This document shows positions 41,329 to 50,179 of a DNA stretch of 64,000 bases, in pieces. The position numbers and the translations under genes were made by a program. The notes under the pieces were generated by a model that ran no database searches, was not told where the DNA came from, and saw nothing but the letters and a program-made list of their open reading frames with translations. Position 1 is the stretch's first letter, and the number at the start of each line of letters is the position of its first letter. Origin of the DNA: Claveliimonas acetigenes (GTDB lineage Bacteria; Bacillota; Clostridia; Lachnospirales; Lachnospiraceae); the NCBI RefSeq assembly GCF_025567385.1, contig NZ_JAOQJU010000003.1, positions 1 through 64,000 of the forward strand, written 5' to 3'.

Positions 41329-41358
41329 AAGATGACTGATATCAGCCATCTTTTTTAT
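41329..41358. terminator. Bidirectional terminator
   Basis: AAGATGACTGAT and ATCAGCCATCTT form a stem between the convergent bacteriohemerythrin and double-cubane genes, with A and T runs on the two sides. Confidence 0.85.
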
Positions 41359-41372
41359 TTCCATATTAAAAA

Positions 41373-42524
41373 TTACAGCATCTCAATAAATGCGGCAATC
41401 CTTGTATTCAATTGTCCGATATCTGCCTGAGAATAATCAGTCTCCACACTGATATAGGGCTTTCCTTTCTTCTCATTGACAAATCTGCGAATGCCCAGAG
41501 ACTCTACATTATAAGTATGACAGGCTTGAAGAATCATCTCCACCACACCGTCAACGCGGTACTCATCTATCAGTCTTCCCAAAAGTTCCAGACGGTTCGG
41601 ATTCGGAGTCATCACAGAACAGCCGATATTCAGATACCGGCGTGCCAGAGCATCATATACATCCGGATTATCTTCATCTACTAATTTGTCAATGGATTTT
41701 GCCCCGGAACAGCTCTCATAAGTAACAACAATACCGCCGTTATCTTCAATAGCCCGGATGACTTTCTCTGTTGCCCCGCCAATCGGACATCCGGTTACCA
41801 GGATTCGCGGCTTCTTTTCTTCCATCTTTCCTTCCGCATATTCCTTCTTAATCTTATCAACCAGCGCATTTACCTCACCCGGAATCGCAGAGCGGTCGAA
41901 TTTAAAAGTACTTCCATAGAGAACTTTGAACAGATCCTGCCCTTTAATCGGCGCCGGGTCATTCTTCATCACTTCATACAGGCCTTTCAGTGCACGTCTT
42001 CCTTCATTATTAATCTTAATTGCCTCGCGCAGCTTCTCTTCCGTAATTTCTACGTCAAACTTCTTCTCCAAATACTCTTTAAAACGAATCATTTCGCTCT
42101 TCCAGAGCTTCAACGCTTCCTCTCCCTGCGTGTTAGGAAGTTCCATCAAATATACATCCTTAAACTCCGACATATATTCATACATTTTCTTCTTGCCGTC
42201 ACAGGTGGTCTCTCCCACTACCAGATCTGAAAAATAGAAAAACGGACACTTATCCGTAATTGCAAATCCGTAGCTGGATTTAATCAGCGGGCACAGATTC
42301 TTGGGCAAATCTCTTTCTGCATCCGGTATCGTCTCGTCAGACGTAGAACAAAGGCTTACGCTTGCCGCCCCCATTGCCATTGCGATTTCCTGTGGAAAGT
42401 AAGTACAATAAGAACCAATTACCGGGATGCCCTTATCCTTTAACTGCTTTACCCCAAGAAATGATTTTTTTCTCTGCTCTGCAAATTCCTCAAAAACTTC
42501 CGGCAAATCTTTTATTACTTCCAT
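41373..42524 (-). CDS. Double-cubane-cluster-type anaerobic reductase, second paralog
   Basis: A 383-residue protein of the 2-hydroxyacyl-CoA dehydratase D family. Cysteines occur in IGSYCTYFPQEIA, KNLCPLIKSSYGF, TDKCPFFYFSDL, VGETTCDGKKKMYE, TYESCSGAKSID and LQACHTYNVESLG, matching the set in the paralog at 30-31 kb. The start at 42,524 (MEVIKDLPEVF) is chosen because GGGAGG lies 7 nt upstream; the longer frame has no such site. No activase is next to it, so it may use the one at 29 kb or act differently. The substrate is unknown. Confidence 0.9.
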   Translation of the reverse strand: MEVIKDLPEVFEEFAEQRKKSFLGVKQLKDKGIPVIGSYCTYFPQEIAMAMGAASVSLCSTSDETIPDAERDLPKNLCPLIKSSYGFAITDKCPFFYFSDLVVGETTCDGKKKMYEYMSEFKDVYLMELPNTQGEEALKLWKSEMIRFKEYLEKKFDVEITEEKLREAIKINNEGRRALKGLYEVMKNDPAPIKGQDLFKVLYGSTFKFDRSAIPGEVNALVDKIKKEYAEGKMEEKKPRILVTGCPIGGATEKVIRAIEDNGGIVVTYESCSGAKSIDKLVDEDNPDVYDALARRYLNIGCSVMTPNPNRLELLGRLIDEYRVDGVVEMILQACHTYNVESLGIRRFVNEKKGKPYISVETDYSQADIGQLNTRIAAFIEML

Positions 42525-42612
42525 CCTCGTTCCTCCCATAATATTTTCTGCCTTTATTCTACCACCTGCACACTCCATCTTCTAATCAAAAAGTGCAATA
42601 AAGACAATCCGT

Positions 42613-44373
42613 TTATAGTTTTAACCTATAATATTCCGCATATTTTTCAAATGCTGACGGAACAGGATATTTTTCCTCCACTTCTTCCGGCCGGACAAAC
42701 AGCATTTCCTCCCGGCAGGCCTTCTCCAGCTCATCCACCACCACAAGAAATCCTGTCATATGCCATTCTACGTGGCTGAAAACATGTTTCGCCTCACCTG
42801 CCGGCACAACCCGGACGGGAGTAAGCCCGATTTTTTTGCTGTAAGCAATCACTTCGTCCTGCGTCATCTTCCGGTCTATTCCCGGCAATTCATAGAGTCC
42901 TGCAAGCAGTCCTTTCGCCGGGCGTTTCCGAAGAGCCACCGTCTCGCCATCCCAGAAAATGAATATGGTACGCTCTACAATCCGCCTGGTTTTTGGCTTC
43001 GTCTTTACCGGAAGTTCCAGCTCCCTGCCCGCAGCATGTGCTCTGCATAAATTCTGCAAAGGACATTCTCCGCACTTTGGTTCTCCATTTGGCACGCAGA
43101 CCAGAGCGCCAAGCTCTATCAGCCCCTGATTAAAATCACTGGCAGCATCTTCGGGTATCACTTCTTCTAACAACGCTTCTACCTTCCTGCGGACGCTCTG
43201 TTTCATAATATCCTCGTCACTGCAAAGCACCCTTGACACTACCCGAAGTACGTTACCATCCACGGCAGGCTTGGGAAGCCCGTATGCAAATGCACTGATT
43301 GCCCCTGCCGTATATTCTCCAATTCCCTTAAGAGATCGGATCTCTTCATAGGCGTCCGGGAACTTTCCCTGATAATCTATCATAATCTGCTGTGCCGCTT
43401 TCTGCATATTTCGGACACGATTATAATAGCCCAGCCCTTCCCACAGTTTGAGTAAAGTATCTTCCTCTGCCTCTGCCAGTGCCTGCACCGTCGGAAGTTC
43501 CTTCAGAAATCTTTCATAATAAGGTTTAACTGCTTCTACCCTGGTTTGCTGCAGCATAATCTCCGACACCCATACGCGGTAAGCATCCGGTGCCTTTCTC
43601 CAGGGCAGATCGCGCTTATTCTCCCGATACCAGCGAATCAGCGGTTCTCTTATTTCGAACAAAAGTGGCTCTCCCAAGACTACAGGAACCGAAGCATCCA
43701 ATGTAATACTGTCAGGCGTCACCTCACAGTCATACGCCAAAATATGTACGCCTCTTGACGCTGCTCCCCGGAGGGCTTCTCCAAAGGCAGGATGGGTATC
43801 CATATTCGGTGTAAAGTACCTGGCTCCCTTCATCTGGATTACAAAGAATACATAAGCCTCATACCCTTCCTTCACCGCCCGCACAAGTTCTTCTACATGC
43901 TTCACGGCACGCTCGCTGGGTGCATCAGGGAACCGAACCACTCCTCTTTCTTCCAACGTAACCCCTTTCACCTCAATCAGAATCCGACGGTTCTTCTCTC
44001 CTTCTTCCGCCTCCACATACAAGTCAATTCTGGAATTCCCATAAGTATATTCTGGACGGATTTTCATTCTGCAGCCGGGAAACCAATCCGCCTTCCCGCT
44101 TTCCAGCCATTCTTTCACCGTCTGATTGGGAATCTGAGAGTCCATATTAATAAGCTTTTCATTCTTCTCCACAGCAATCAGATCCCACTTCGTCTTTCTC
44201 TCCGGATTCTCTGACTCCTGCACGTACACCTTCGCCCCCGGAACCAGCAGTTCAAGACAGCGCCCGGTATTCTTCACATGGACCGTTTCTTTTCTTCCAT
44301 TTATTTCCACATACGCAATAAAACGATTGGGACGCTCTATAAAGCGTCCCTGACTAATATTCCTGTATTTCAT
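42613..44373 (-). CDS. SfsA-MutY fusion: nuclease SfsA domain plus A/G-specific adenine glycosylase
   Basis: A single 586-residue frame holding two complete enzymes. Residues 1-232 match SfsA, a DNA/RNA nuclease (RFIERPNRFIAYVEINGRKE, PEYTYGNSRIDLYVEAEEG, RGVVRFPDAPSERAVKHVEE). Residues about 240-586 match MutY, which removes A opposite 8-oxo-G: MLQQTRVEAVKPYYERFLK, SLKGIGEYTAGAISAFAYG, the catalytic Asp in PAVDGNVLRV, the iron-sulfur motif CVPNGEPKCGECPLQNLC, and a NUDIX-like C-terminus. There is no internal stop or second start with a good site, so the fusion appears genuine. Confidence 0.93.
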   Translation of the reverse strand: MKYRNISQGRFIERPNRFIAYVEINGRKETVHVKNTGRCLELLVPGAKVYVQESENPERKTKWDLIAVEKNEKLINMDSQIPNQTVKEWLESGKADWFPGCRMKIRPEYTYGNSRIDLYVEAEEGEKNRRILIEVKGVTLEERGVVRFPDAPSERAVKHVEELVRAVKEGYEAYVFFVIQMKGARYFTPNMDTHPAFGEALRGAASRGVHILAYDCEVTPDSITLDASVPVVLGEPLLFEIREPLIRWYRENKRDLPWRKAPDAYRVWVSEIMLQQTRVEAVKPYYERFLKELPTVQALAEAEEDTLLKLWEGLGYYNRVRNMQKAAQQIMIDYQGKFPDAYEEIRSLKGIGEYTAGAISAFAYGLPKPAVDGNVLRVVSRVLCSDEDIMKQSVRRKVEALLEEVIPEDAASDFNQGLIELGALVCVPNGEPKCGECPLQNLCRAHAAGRELELPVKTKPKTRRIVERTIFIFWDGETVALRKRPAKGLLAGLYELPGIDRKMTQDEVIAYSKKIGLTPVRVVPAGEAKHVFSHVEWHMTGFLVVVDELEKACREEMLFVRPEEVEEKYPVPSAFEKYAEYYRLKL

Positions 44374-44378
44374 AACTT

Positions 44379-45122
44379 CTATAATATCTTTGACAAAAAT
44401 TCTTTTAATCTTTCGTCCTTCGGATGATCGAAGAACTCTTCCGGTGTTCCCTGCTCCTTTATCCGTCCTTCATCCATGAAAATCACTCTTGTGGCAACCT
44501 CTTTCGCAAATCCCATTTCATGGGTTACTACAACCATGGTCATGCCATCCCTTGCAAGCTGCTTCATCAGATCCAGCACCTCTCCCACCATCTCCGGGTC
44601 GAGAGCAGACGTCGGCTCATCAAACAGCATCACTTCCGGATTCATGGCAAGAGAACGAATAATGGCAATCCTCTGCTTCTGCCCGCCGGACAACTGAGAA
44701 GGATAAGCATTCGCCTTTTCCTCCAGTCCTACCCGTCTGAGAAGCTCCATTCCTTTTTTCTCTGCTTCCTCCTTGCTCTGCAGTTTAAGCTTCACAGGCG
44801 CAAGGGTAATATTCTGCAGAATCGTCTTATGCGGAAACAGATTAAAATGCTGGAATACCATTCCCATCTTCTGACGGTGTTTATTAATATCTACCTTCTT
44901 GTCCGTAATGTCAGTTCCTTCAAAATAAATATGCCCTTTGGAAGGAGTCTCCAGGAGGTTCAAAGAACGCAGAAATGTGGATTTACCGGAGCCAGACGGC
45001 CCGACGATTACAACCACTTCTCCTTTATGGATTTCTTCTGACACGCCGTCCAACGCATGAAGTTCACCAAAAATCTTATGTACCTCTTCTACCTTAATTA
45101 ATGTCTCTCCATTAGTGGTCAC
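44379..45122 (-). CDS. Polar amino acid ABC transporter ATP-binding protein
   Basis: A 247-residue GlnQ/HisP-type ATPase. Walker A is IVGPSGSGKSTFLRSLNLLE (about residues 36-55), the signature is LSGGQKQRIAIIRSLA, Walker B is VMLFDEPTSALDPEMVGEV and the switch His is in VVTHEMGFAKEV. It overlaps the permease gene by 11 bp and ends the three-gene operon of binding protein, permease and ATPase. The mutY fusion gene ends 5 bp upstream of... its 3' side, in the same direction. Confidence 0.96.
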   Translation of the reverse strand: MTTNGETLIKVEEVHKIFGELHALDGVSEEIHKGEVVVIVGPSGSGKSTFLRSLNLLETPSKGHIYFEGTDITDKKVDINKHRQKMGMVFQHFNLFPHKTILQNITLAPVKLKLQSKEEAEKKGMELLRRVGLEEKANAYPSQLSGGQKQRIAIIRSLAMNPEVMLFDEPTSALDPEMVGEVLDLMKQLARDGMTMVVVTHEMGFAKEVATRVIFMDEGRIKEQGTPEEFFDHPKDERLKEFLSKIL

Positions 45123-45804
45123 TATTTCTCAGCCTCCTTTCCAGCATATTTACAAGCTTCGTAAATATCATTACCATTACAAGATAAATCAGTGCAACGG
45201 CAATCAAAGGCATGAATGCATCATAGGTGCGGCTTCTGATGATATCGCCGCCCTTGGTTAAATCCTGAAGAGCAATATAGCCGGAAACAGACGTCTCTTT
45301 TAAAAGTACAATAAACTCATTACCCAGCGCCGGCAGTACATTCTTAAATGCCTGCGGCATAACAATATATACCATCGTCTGCACATAGTTGAATCCAAGG
45401 CTTCTTCCCGCCTCAAACTGCCCATTATCAACAGACATAATACCAGACCGGAAAATCTCTGCCACATAGGCTCCCGAATTCAGGCCAAAAGCCATAACTG
45501 CCACAATAACCTTACTGATATCGGAGCTTCCAAAAATAACAAAGTAGATAATCAGCAGCTGGACAACCACCGGAGTTCCTCTTATTACCGTCAGATAAAT
45601 CCTGCAGATAAAATCCAGAATCTTAAGCTTTCCGGTCTTGTCGCAGGTAGAACGGATGACCGCCACCAAGAATCCAAGCGCAATACCAATCAGCACTGCA
45701 AAAAACGTCACTTGCAGCGTAACGCCAAGACCATCCCAGATATATCTCCATCTGTCATCTGCAATAAAATTCGTATAAAACTTATCCTGTAATGTCTGTA
45801 ACAT
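45112..45804 (-). CDS. Polar amino acid ABC transporter permease
   Basis: A 230-residue HisM/GlnP-type permease with about five helices. The coupling (EAA-type) loop is EAGRSLGFNYVQTMVYIVMP QAF (about residues 135-157), and YLTVIRGTPVVVQLLIIYFV is typical for the polar amino acid subgroup. It overlaps the ATPase gene downstream and is 23 bp after the binding protein gene. Confidence 0.96.
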   Translation of the reverse strand: MLQTLQDKFYTNFIADDRWRYIWDGLGVTLQVTFFAVLIGIALGFLVAVIRSTCDKTGKLKILDFICRIYLTVIRGTPVVVQLLIIYFVIFGSSDISKVIVAVMAFGLNSGAYVAEIFRSGIMSVDNGQFEAGRSLGFNYVQTMVYIVMPQAFKNVLPALGNEFIVLLKETSVSGYIALQDLTKGGDIIRSRTYDAFMPLIAVALIYLVMVMIFTKLVNMLERRLRNSDH

Positions 45805-45827
45805 ACTCTACATCCTTACTTTCCTAA

Positions 45828-46580
45828 TTATTCTTCATCTGCAGAAATGTATTTTGCAACAATCTCATCTAACTTTCCGGATTCCTTCAGGCTGGCAAGC
45901 GCATCGTTAATCTTATCCAGAAGTTCTGTATTATCCTTTGCCACTGCAATTGCATAATCCTCTTCTGTAAATGCCTCATCCAAAATCTTAAGGCCTTCCG
46001 CATCCTTCACAAATTCCTTTGCCGGTTCCCCGTCAATAACTACCGCATCAATCTTATCCTGGGTAAGCGCCTGAACCGCCTCAAAGCCTTTGTTGTAGCG
46101 CTCTACTGTAGCATCCTCAATATCATCTGCATAAATATCACCGGTAGTACCAAGCTGTACGCCGACGGTCTTTCCAACCAGATCGTCCGGTCCTGCAATC
46201 GTACTGTCCTCTTTTACGATAATTACCTGTGTTGCATGCGCATAGGTATCTGTAAAGTTTACATTCTCCTCACGGTCCGGAGTTACCGTCATACCTGCGG
46301 CTCCCATATCTGCCTTTCCGCTGGTAATTGCCGGAATAATAGAATCAAATGCCATATCTTCAATCTTCAGCTCCATGCCAAGTTCCTCTGCAATTGCCGC
46401 CGCAATCTCTGCGTCAATTCCTACAACCTCGTCGCCTTCATAATACTCATAAGGTGGGAACTCTGCATTCGTTGCCATTACCAGTGTTTCTTTTTCCGAA
46501 TCTTCCTTTGAGCCGCATGCAGCCAGAGATAATGCACACACAGCCGCCAATACCAGACTTACTACCTTTTTCATTTTCAT
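45828..46580 (-). CDS. Amino acid ABC transporter substrate-binding lipoprotein
   Basis: A 250-residue lipoprotein: the signal MKMKKVVSLVLAAVCALSLA ends in the lipobox LAAC (Cys at about residue 21). The SBP_bac_3 fold shows ATNAEFPPYEYYEGDEVVGI DAEIA near the start, then KADMGAAGMTVTPDREENVN and VGVQLGTTGDIYADDI. The Asp and Arg in these motifs bind the amino-acid carboxylate and amine. The start at 46,580 follows GGAGGG. The amino acid (Gln, Glu, Cys, Lys or other) cannot be told. Confidence 0.96.
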   Translation of the reverse strand: MKMKKVVSLVLAAVCALSLAACGSKEDSEKETLVMATNAEFPPYEYYEGDEVVGIDAEIAAAIAEELGMELKIEDMAFDSIIPAITSGKADMGAAGMTVTPDREENVNFTDTYAHATQVIIVKEDSTIAGPDDLVGKTVGVQLGTTGDIYADDIEDATVERYNKGFEAVQALTQDKIDAVVIDGEPAKEFVKDAEGLKILDEAFTEEDYAIAVAKDNTELLDKINDALASLKESGKLDEIVAKYISADEE

Positions 46581-46619
46581 AATTTTCCCTCCATCCATTC
46601 ATCTTCTTAATAACAAAGC

Positions 46620-46641
46620 GTATTTTTATTTATAAAAATAC
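46620..46641. promoter_or_regulatory. 22-bp perfect palindrome upstream of the amino acid transporter operon
   Basis: GTATTTTTAT TT ATAAAAATAC lies about 40 bp upstream of the binding protein start. Both arms match over 10 bp. It is a candidate operator for a dimeric regulator, or part of the promoter. Confidence 0.45.
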
Positions 46642-46680
46642 AAGCTCTTTTCACATTTTACCATGTTTTCCCCAAAAAAC

Positions 46681-46716
46681 AAGAGGCGTCTTACATGTTT
46701 ATGCAAAACGCCTCTT
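46681..46716 (-). terminator. Terminator after uppP
   Basis: AAGAGGCGT and ACGCCTCTT close a stem; on the minus strand TGTTTTTTGG follows, about 18 bp beyond the uppP stop. Confidence 0.78.
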
Positions 46717-46733
46717 TCACAATCTCTTCCCGT

Positions 46734-47555
46734 CTATAATGCATTAATGGCTGCTACAATTAAAATCAATGCTCCAAGACCGATCCGGTAATAGCCGAAC
46801 ACTTTAAAGTCATGTTTCTTTATATATCCCATCAGGAACTTAATTGCAATAATGGATACTACAAAGGAAACTGCACATCCCAGCATCAGGAAGCCGAATT
46901 CTGCCCCGGTAAAATGAAAACCGAAGTTTACCAGCTTTAAAAAGCTTGCCCCGAACATCACCGGAATTGCCAGGAAGAAAGTGAACTCCGCCGCCGTCTC
47001 GCGAGACACACCAATAATCAATGCTCCCACAATCGTAGCGCCTGACCGTGAAGTTCCCGGGATTAACGCAAGCATCTGGAAAATTCCAATCATAAGCAGC
47101 ATCTGAACTGTGAGCTGTGATATCTTGGTCACCTTCGGGGTTACGCCTTTGTTGCGGTTTTCAATCACGATAAACAAGATACCGTATACTATCAGCATAA
47201 TTGCAACCGGCACTGGTTTATAGAAAATCGCATCCAGATAATCATTAAAAATCAGTCCCACCACTGCTGCCGGGATAGACGCAATCAATACCTTAATCCA
47301 CATCTGCCAGGTAAGCATCTTCTGCTTCTTTGATTTTCGCGGCGAAAACGGATTCAGCTTATGGAAATACAGAACCACCACCGCCATAATAGCGCCAAGC
47401 TGAATTACCACATTGAACATCTCCATAAATTCATCACTCATCCCCGGCTGAAGCAGATCACCCACCAGAATCAGATGTCCCGTACTGCTGACCGGAAGCC
47501 ACTCTGTAATCCCTTCCACGATTCCAAGGACTATAACCTTAATCACATCTAACAT
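46734..47555 (-). CDS. uppP: Undecaprenyl-diphosphatase UppP (BacA)
   Basis: A protein of about 273 residues with seven to eight helices that recycles undecaprenyl diphosphate for cell-wall synthesis and gives bacitracin tolerance. Both catalytic motifs are present: GIVEGITEWLPVSSTGHLIL (about residues 11-30) and LIPGTSRSGATIVGALIIGV SRE (about 157-179). The start at 47,555 is set by AGGAGG at 10 nt; the ATG three codons earlier is too close. It overlaps the end of the HAD phosphatase gene upstream by about 1-8 bp depending on the start. Confidence 0.97.
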   Translation of the reverse strand: MLDVIKVIVLGIVEGITEWLPVSSTGHLILVGDLLQPGMSDEFMEMFNVVIQLGAIMAVVVLYFHKLNPFSPRKSKKQKMLTWQMWIKVLIASIPAAVVGLIFNDYLDAIFYKPVPVAIMLIVYGILFIVIENRNKGVTPKVTKISQLTVQMLLMIGIFQMLALIPGTSRSGATIVGALIIGVSRETAAEFTFFLAIPVMFGASFLKLVNFGFHFTGAEFGFLMLGCAVSFVVSIIAIKFLMGYIKKHDFKVFGYYRIGLGALILIVAAINAL

Positions 47556-47556
47556 A

Positions 47557-48414
47557 CTATCCATTCCTCCTGTCTTCCTGTTTTAATACATATTCCATAA
47601 TGGCCTTCGCCACTCCGTCTTCATCATTTGACGCCGTCACATATCTCGCCGCCGCCTTTACTGCATCCAGTCCATTTGCCATAGCAATCCCGACTCCCAC
47701 GGCCTCCATCATAGCAATATCGTTTTCTCCATCTCCGAATGCCATAATCTCTTCCTGCCGGATTCCAAGCATCCCTCCCAGCCTTACAAGGGCATCTCCT
47801 TTATTCACTCCTTTTACATTTACCTCTATATTATGTCCCAGCGAGCTAACCGCCTCGATTCCTTCTACTTCAGACACCACCTCTTTCAGAACGATATCCT
47901 TCTCCTCCGGTGTTTTAAACACCGCCTGGATTTTATCCGATGGCCGCCCGGTCTCTTCTAATTTCTTTCGGATATCCTTCACCGATCTTCTGGTTGACAT
48001 CACATACTCCGCCATCGGACGCTGTGGGAAAAATTCCTCGATCCGCCAAAGCTTATCCTCCTGCGCATAGCCTACGCCGTCATAATATACCTCCACAATC
48101 GCATCATACTTCAGGAAAATGTCCAGCAATTTCTCTGCCGTCTCGTAAGGCACCAGTTTTTCGTATAAGCCCCTATTCTCCTCCAAATCAAGAACCCTGG
48201 CTCCATTTGCAGTTAAAGCATACCGGATTCCGGGAAAATTCCTGATTTCCTCCGGCAGTCCGCAGAGCGGTCTTCCTGTGGCCGGCAGCAGGACAATCCC
48301 CCGCTGCGCCGCTTCCCTCAATATCTCTTTTGTATATTCAGACAGTTCTTTTCCGCTGGTCAGCAACGTACCGTCCAAATCAAATCCTATCATCTTAATA
48401 TCCGGATTTCCCAT
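47557..48414 (-). CDS. Cof-type HAD-IIB family phosphatase
   Basis: A 285-residue sugar-phosphate or cofactor phosphatase. HAD motif I is IGFDLDGTLLTSG (about residues 9-21), with LLPATGRPLCGLP as motif II, and motif IV is MAFGDGENDIAMMEAVG near residue 230. The cap is of the C2B type. The start is uncertain: the ATG at 48,414 (MGNPDIKMIGFDLDG) is preferred over an earlier one that would add 14 residues. It overlaps the 3' end of the upstream gene, so the pair is probably co-translated. The substrate is not known. Confidence 0.92.
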   Translation of the reverse strand: MGNPDIKMIGFDLDGTLLTSGKELSEYTKEILREAAQRGIVLLPATGRPLCGLPEEIRNFPGIRYALTANGARVLDLEENRGLYEKLVPYETAEKLLDIFLKYDAIVEVYYDGVGYAQEDKLWRIEEFFPQRPMAEYVMSTRRSVKDIRKKLEETGRPSDKIQAVFKTPEEKDIVLKEVVSEVEGIEAVSSLGHNIEVNVKGVNKGDALVRLGGMLGIRQEEIMAFGDGENDIAMMEAVGVGIAMANGLDAVKAAARYVTASNDEDGVAKAIMEYVLKQEDRRNG

Positions 48415-48985
48415 AAAGCAGAAGTTCCTTTCCATCTTTCGTATAGATAAACACATCCCGGCTTATCTTATCACGGCTTCTTGCAAATGCTTCTTCCCCA
48501 AAAGCACGCATCTTCTCTACCAGCGTCTCATCCTTCGCCGGGACAAACAGCACCATATCCTTAGACGGCGCCATGATTGCAATATCATCACCCAGCTTTT
48601 CGGCACAGACATTCCAGATATGCTTAAAACAAAGCGAACTGGCCTCATGTATCCCATCTGCCACAATACCAAATCCACCGTACCAGGTATGGGATATCAC
48701 AAATTCCACATCTCTTACCAGGTTTTCACAGGCAATGTGATATATTTGTTCCATATCACTCTCCGGCGGAAGCATATTGTCTTTTAAGATTTCATATGTG
48801 CCGCCTTCCCGCCGTATGACAAATACTATCATTAAATCTCCGACAAAAGAAATCAAAGGCGTATCCTTGTCTGAGATATATTTCCCATTCAATGCCTGAT
48901 GGTCGACAAGCGACTCTTTTATCCAGGGATAGATATCTTCACGAATATTCTTCCATCTGTAATGCTCTTCTTCATACTTTTTCAT
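48395..48985 (-). CDS. Hypothetical protein (DUF1444/DUF5688-like)
   Basis: A 196-residue cytoplasmic protein. Features are DTPLISFVGDLMIVFVIRRE (about 41-60), DVEFVISHTWYGGFGIVADG and AIMAPSKDMVLFVPAKDETL, the latter giving a pattern of hydrophobic strands ending in Asp. This recalls DUF1444/DUF5688-type proteins of Firmicutes, but I am not sure of the family. A GAAAGGAAG site precedes the ATG, and its 3' end overlaps the HAD gene by about 20 bp. Function is unknown. Confidence 0.7.
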   Translation of the reverse strand: MKKYEEEHYRWKNIREDIYPWIKESLVDHQALNGKYISDKDTPLISFVGDLMIVFVIRREGGTYEILKDNMLPPESDMEQIYHIACENLVRDVEFVISHTWYGGFGIVADGIHEASSLCFKHIWNVCAEKLGDDIAIMAPSKDMVLFVPAKDETLVEKMRAFGEEAFARSRDKISRDVFIYTKDGKELLLYGKSGY

Positions 48986-49035
48986 AGGGCTTCCTTTCTT
49001 ATCTTAAACTAATTTCACTTTTATCATATCAAAGT

Positions 49036-49064
49036 TTGCCAAATAAAGCAATTTGTTGTATAAT
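49036..49064 (+). promoter_or_regulatory. Promoter of the 3D-domain protein gene
   Basis: TTGCCA (49,036) and TATAAT (49,059) are 17 bp apart, about 40 bp before the start codon. Confidence 0.8.
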
Positions 49065-49102
49065 AAAACGGCACTCGCTAGGAAATGAAAGGATATGTAT
49101 AT

Positions 49103-50104
49103 ATGTTGAGTACAAAAATTAAGCGCATGCTGCAAACAGGCATCATCGTAACCTGTGTAGCAGCCATGGGGTGTACATGCACTCTGGTATACGCAGAACC
49201 TTCAACAGGAGAGTTAGAAAAAAAGACCTCCGAACTACAGGGTGAGTTAAATAATCTGAATAATGAGTTGAGTTCTCTGAGCGCAGAGATGGATTCCATT
49301 TCAGCCGAGATGGAAGAAGCCGCTGCCACACTTCAGGAATCTCAGCAAAAGATGGATGAAGCACAGAAAAAAGGGGAAGAACAATATGAAGCCATGAAGC
49401 TTCGGATTAAGTATATGTACGAATCCGGCAATCACTCCTTCATTGAACTATTATGTTCAGCAGATAATATGGCTGATTTTTTAAATAAGAGTGATTTCAT
49501 CCAGGACATCAGTGAATATGACAGAAACATGCTTCTGGAACTTCTGGACACGCAGGAAGAGATTAAAAAGGATGGCGACGCCGTTGCAAGGCAGCACGAA
49601 GAACTGCTTGCGCTGCAGGAAGAATTGCATAACAAGCGAACTGCTTTGGAGAACCAGATTGCCTCTACATCCGGTCAGCTTGAACAGTATCAGGCACAGC
49701 TTGAGAGAGCACGGGCTGCAGAACAGCTTGTTTCCGGTCAACACTTCACCGAGGCAGAGACGCTGGCCGAGCAGATTAACAATCAAACGAATCCACCGGG
49801 AAGCGTCGGTTCCGGGCAGAGCCTTGGCGTATTCCGTATTACACACTACTGTCCCTGCTATTACTGCAGCGGCGGCTGGGGAAGCGGCACAGCTACCGGA
49901 ACAGCGGCAACACCGGGACGTACCATTGCAGTAGATCCGAGTGTCATTCCTTACGGAAGCGTAGTTGTAATCAATGGACATGCTTACGTTGCGGAAGACT
50001 GCGGCGGAGCGATCAAAGGCAACCGAATCGATATTTACGTCTCTGACCATACAACGGCTCTATCTTCCGGTACTTATTATGCAGAAGTATATTTAGCAAA
50101 TTAA
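49103..50104 (+). CDS. Secreted coiled-coil protein with C-terminal 3D domain
   Basis: A 333-residue exported protein. The signal peptide is MLSTKIKRMLQTGIIVTCVA AMGCTCTLVYA. A long coiled coil follows (about residues 35-220, for example TSELQGELNNLNNELSSLSA and AEMEEAAATLQESQQKMDEA), like those of peptidoglycan hydrolases such as CwlO and PcsB. The C-terminal 3D domain (FRITHYCPCYYCSGGWGSGT, VDPSVIPYGSVVVI, EDCGGAIKGNRIDIYVSDH) carries the three conserved Asp of a lytic transglycosylase-type fold. The start is set by AAAGG at 10 nt. It likely acts on the cell wall during division or growth. Confidence 0.92.
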   Translation: MLSTKIKRMLQTGIIVTCVAAMGCTCTLVYAEPSTGELEKKTSELQGELNNLNNELSSLSAEMDSISAEMEEAAATLQESQQKMDEAQKKGEEQYEAMKLRIKYMYESGNHSFIELLCSADNMADFLNKSDFIQDISEYDRNMLLELLDTQEEIKKDGDAVARQHEELLALQEELHNKRTALENQIASTSGQLEQYQAQLERARAAEQLVSGQHFTEAETLAEQINNQTNPPGSVGSGQSLGVFRITHYCPCYYCSGGWGSGTATGTAATPGRTIAVDPSVIPYGSVVVINGHAYVAEDCGGAIKGNRIDIYVSDHTTALSSGTYYAEVYLAN

Positions 50105-50126
50105 TTATGCGCAGTGCACATAGTAA

Positions 50127-50165
50127 AAAACCGGCGGCAAGCAAAAACTGCTTGTCTCCGGTTTT
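50127..50165. terminator. Bidirectional terminator
   Basis: AAAACCGG (50,127) and CCGGTTTT (50,158) with inner AAGCA/TGCTT form a hairpin between convergent genes, with A and T runs at either side. Confidence 0.82.
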
Positions 50166-50179
50166 CTTTTTATTTTTTC

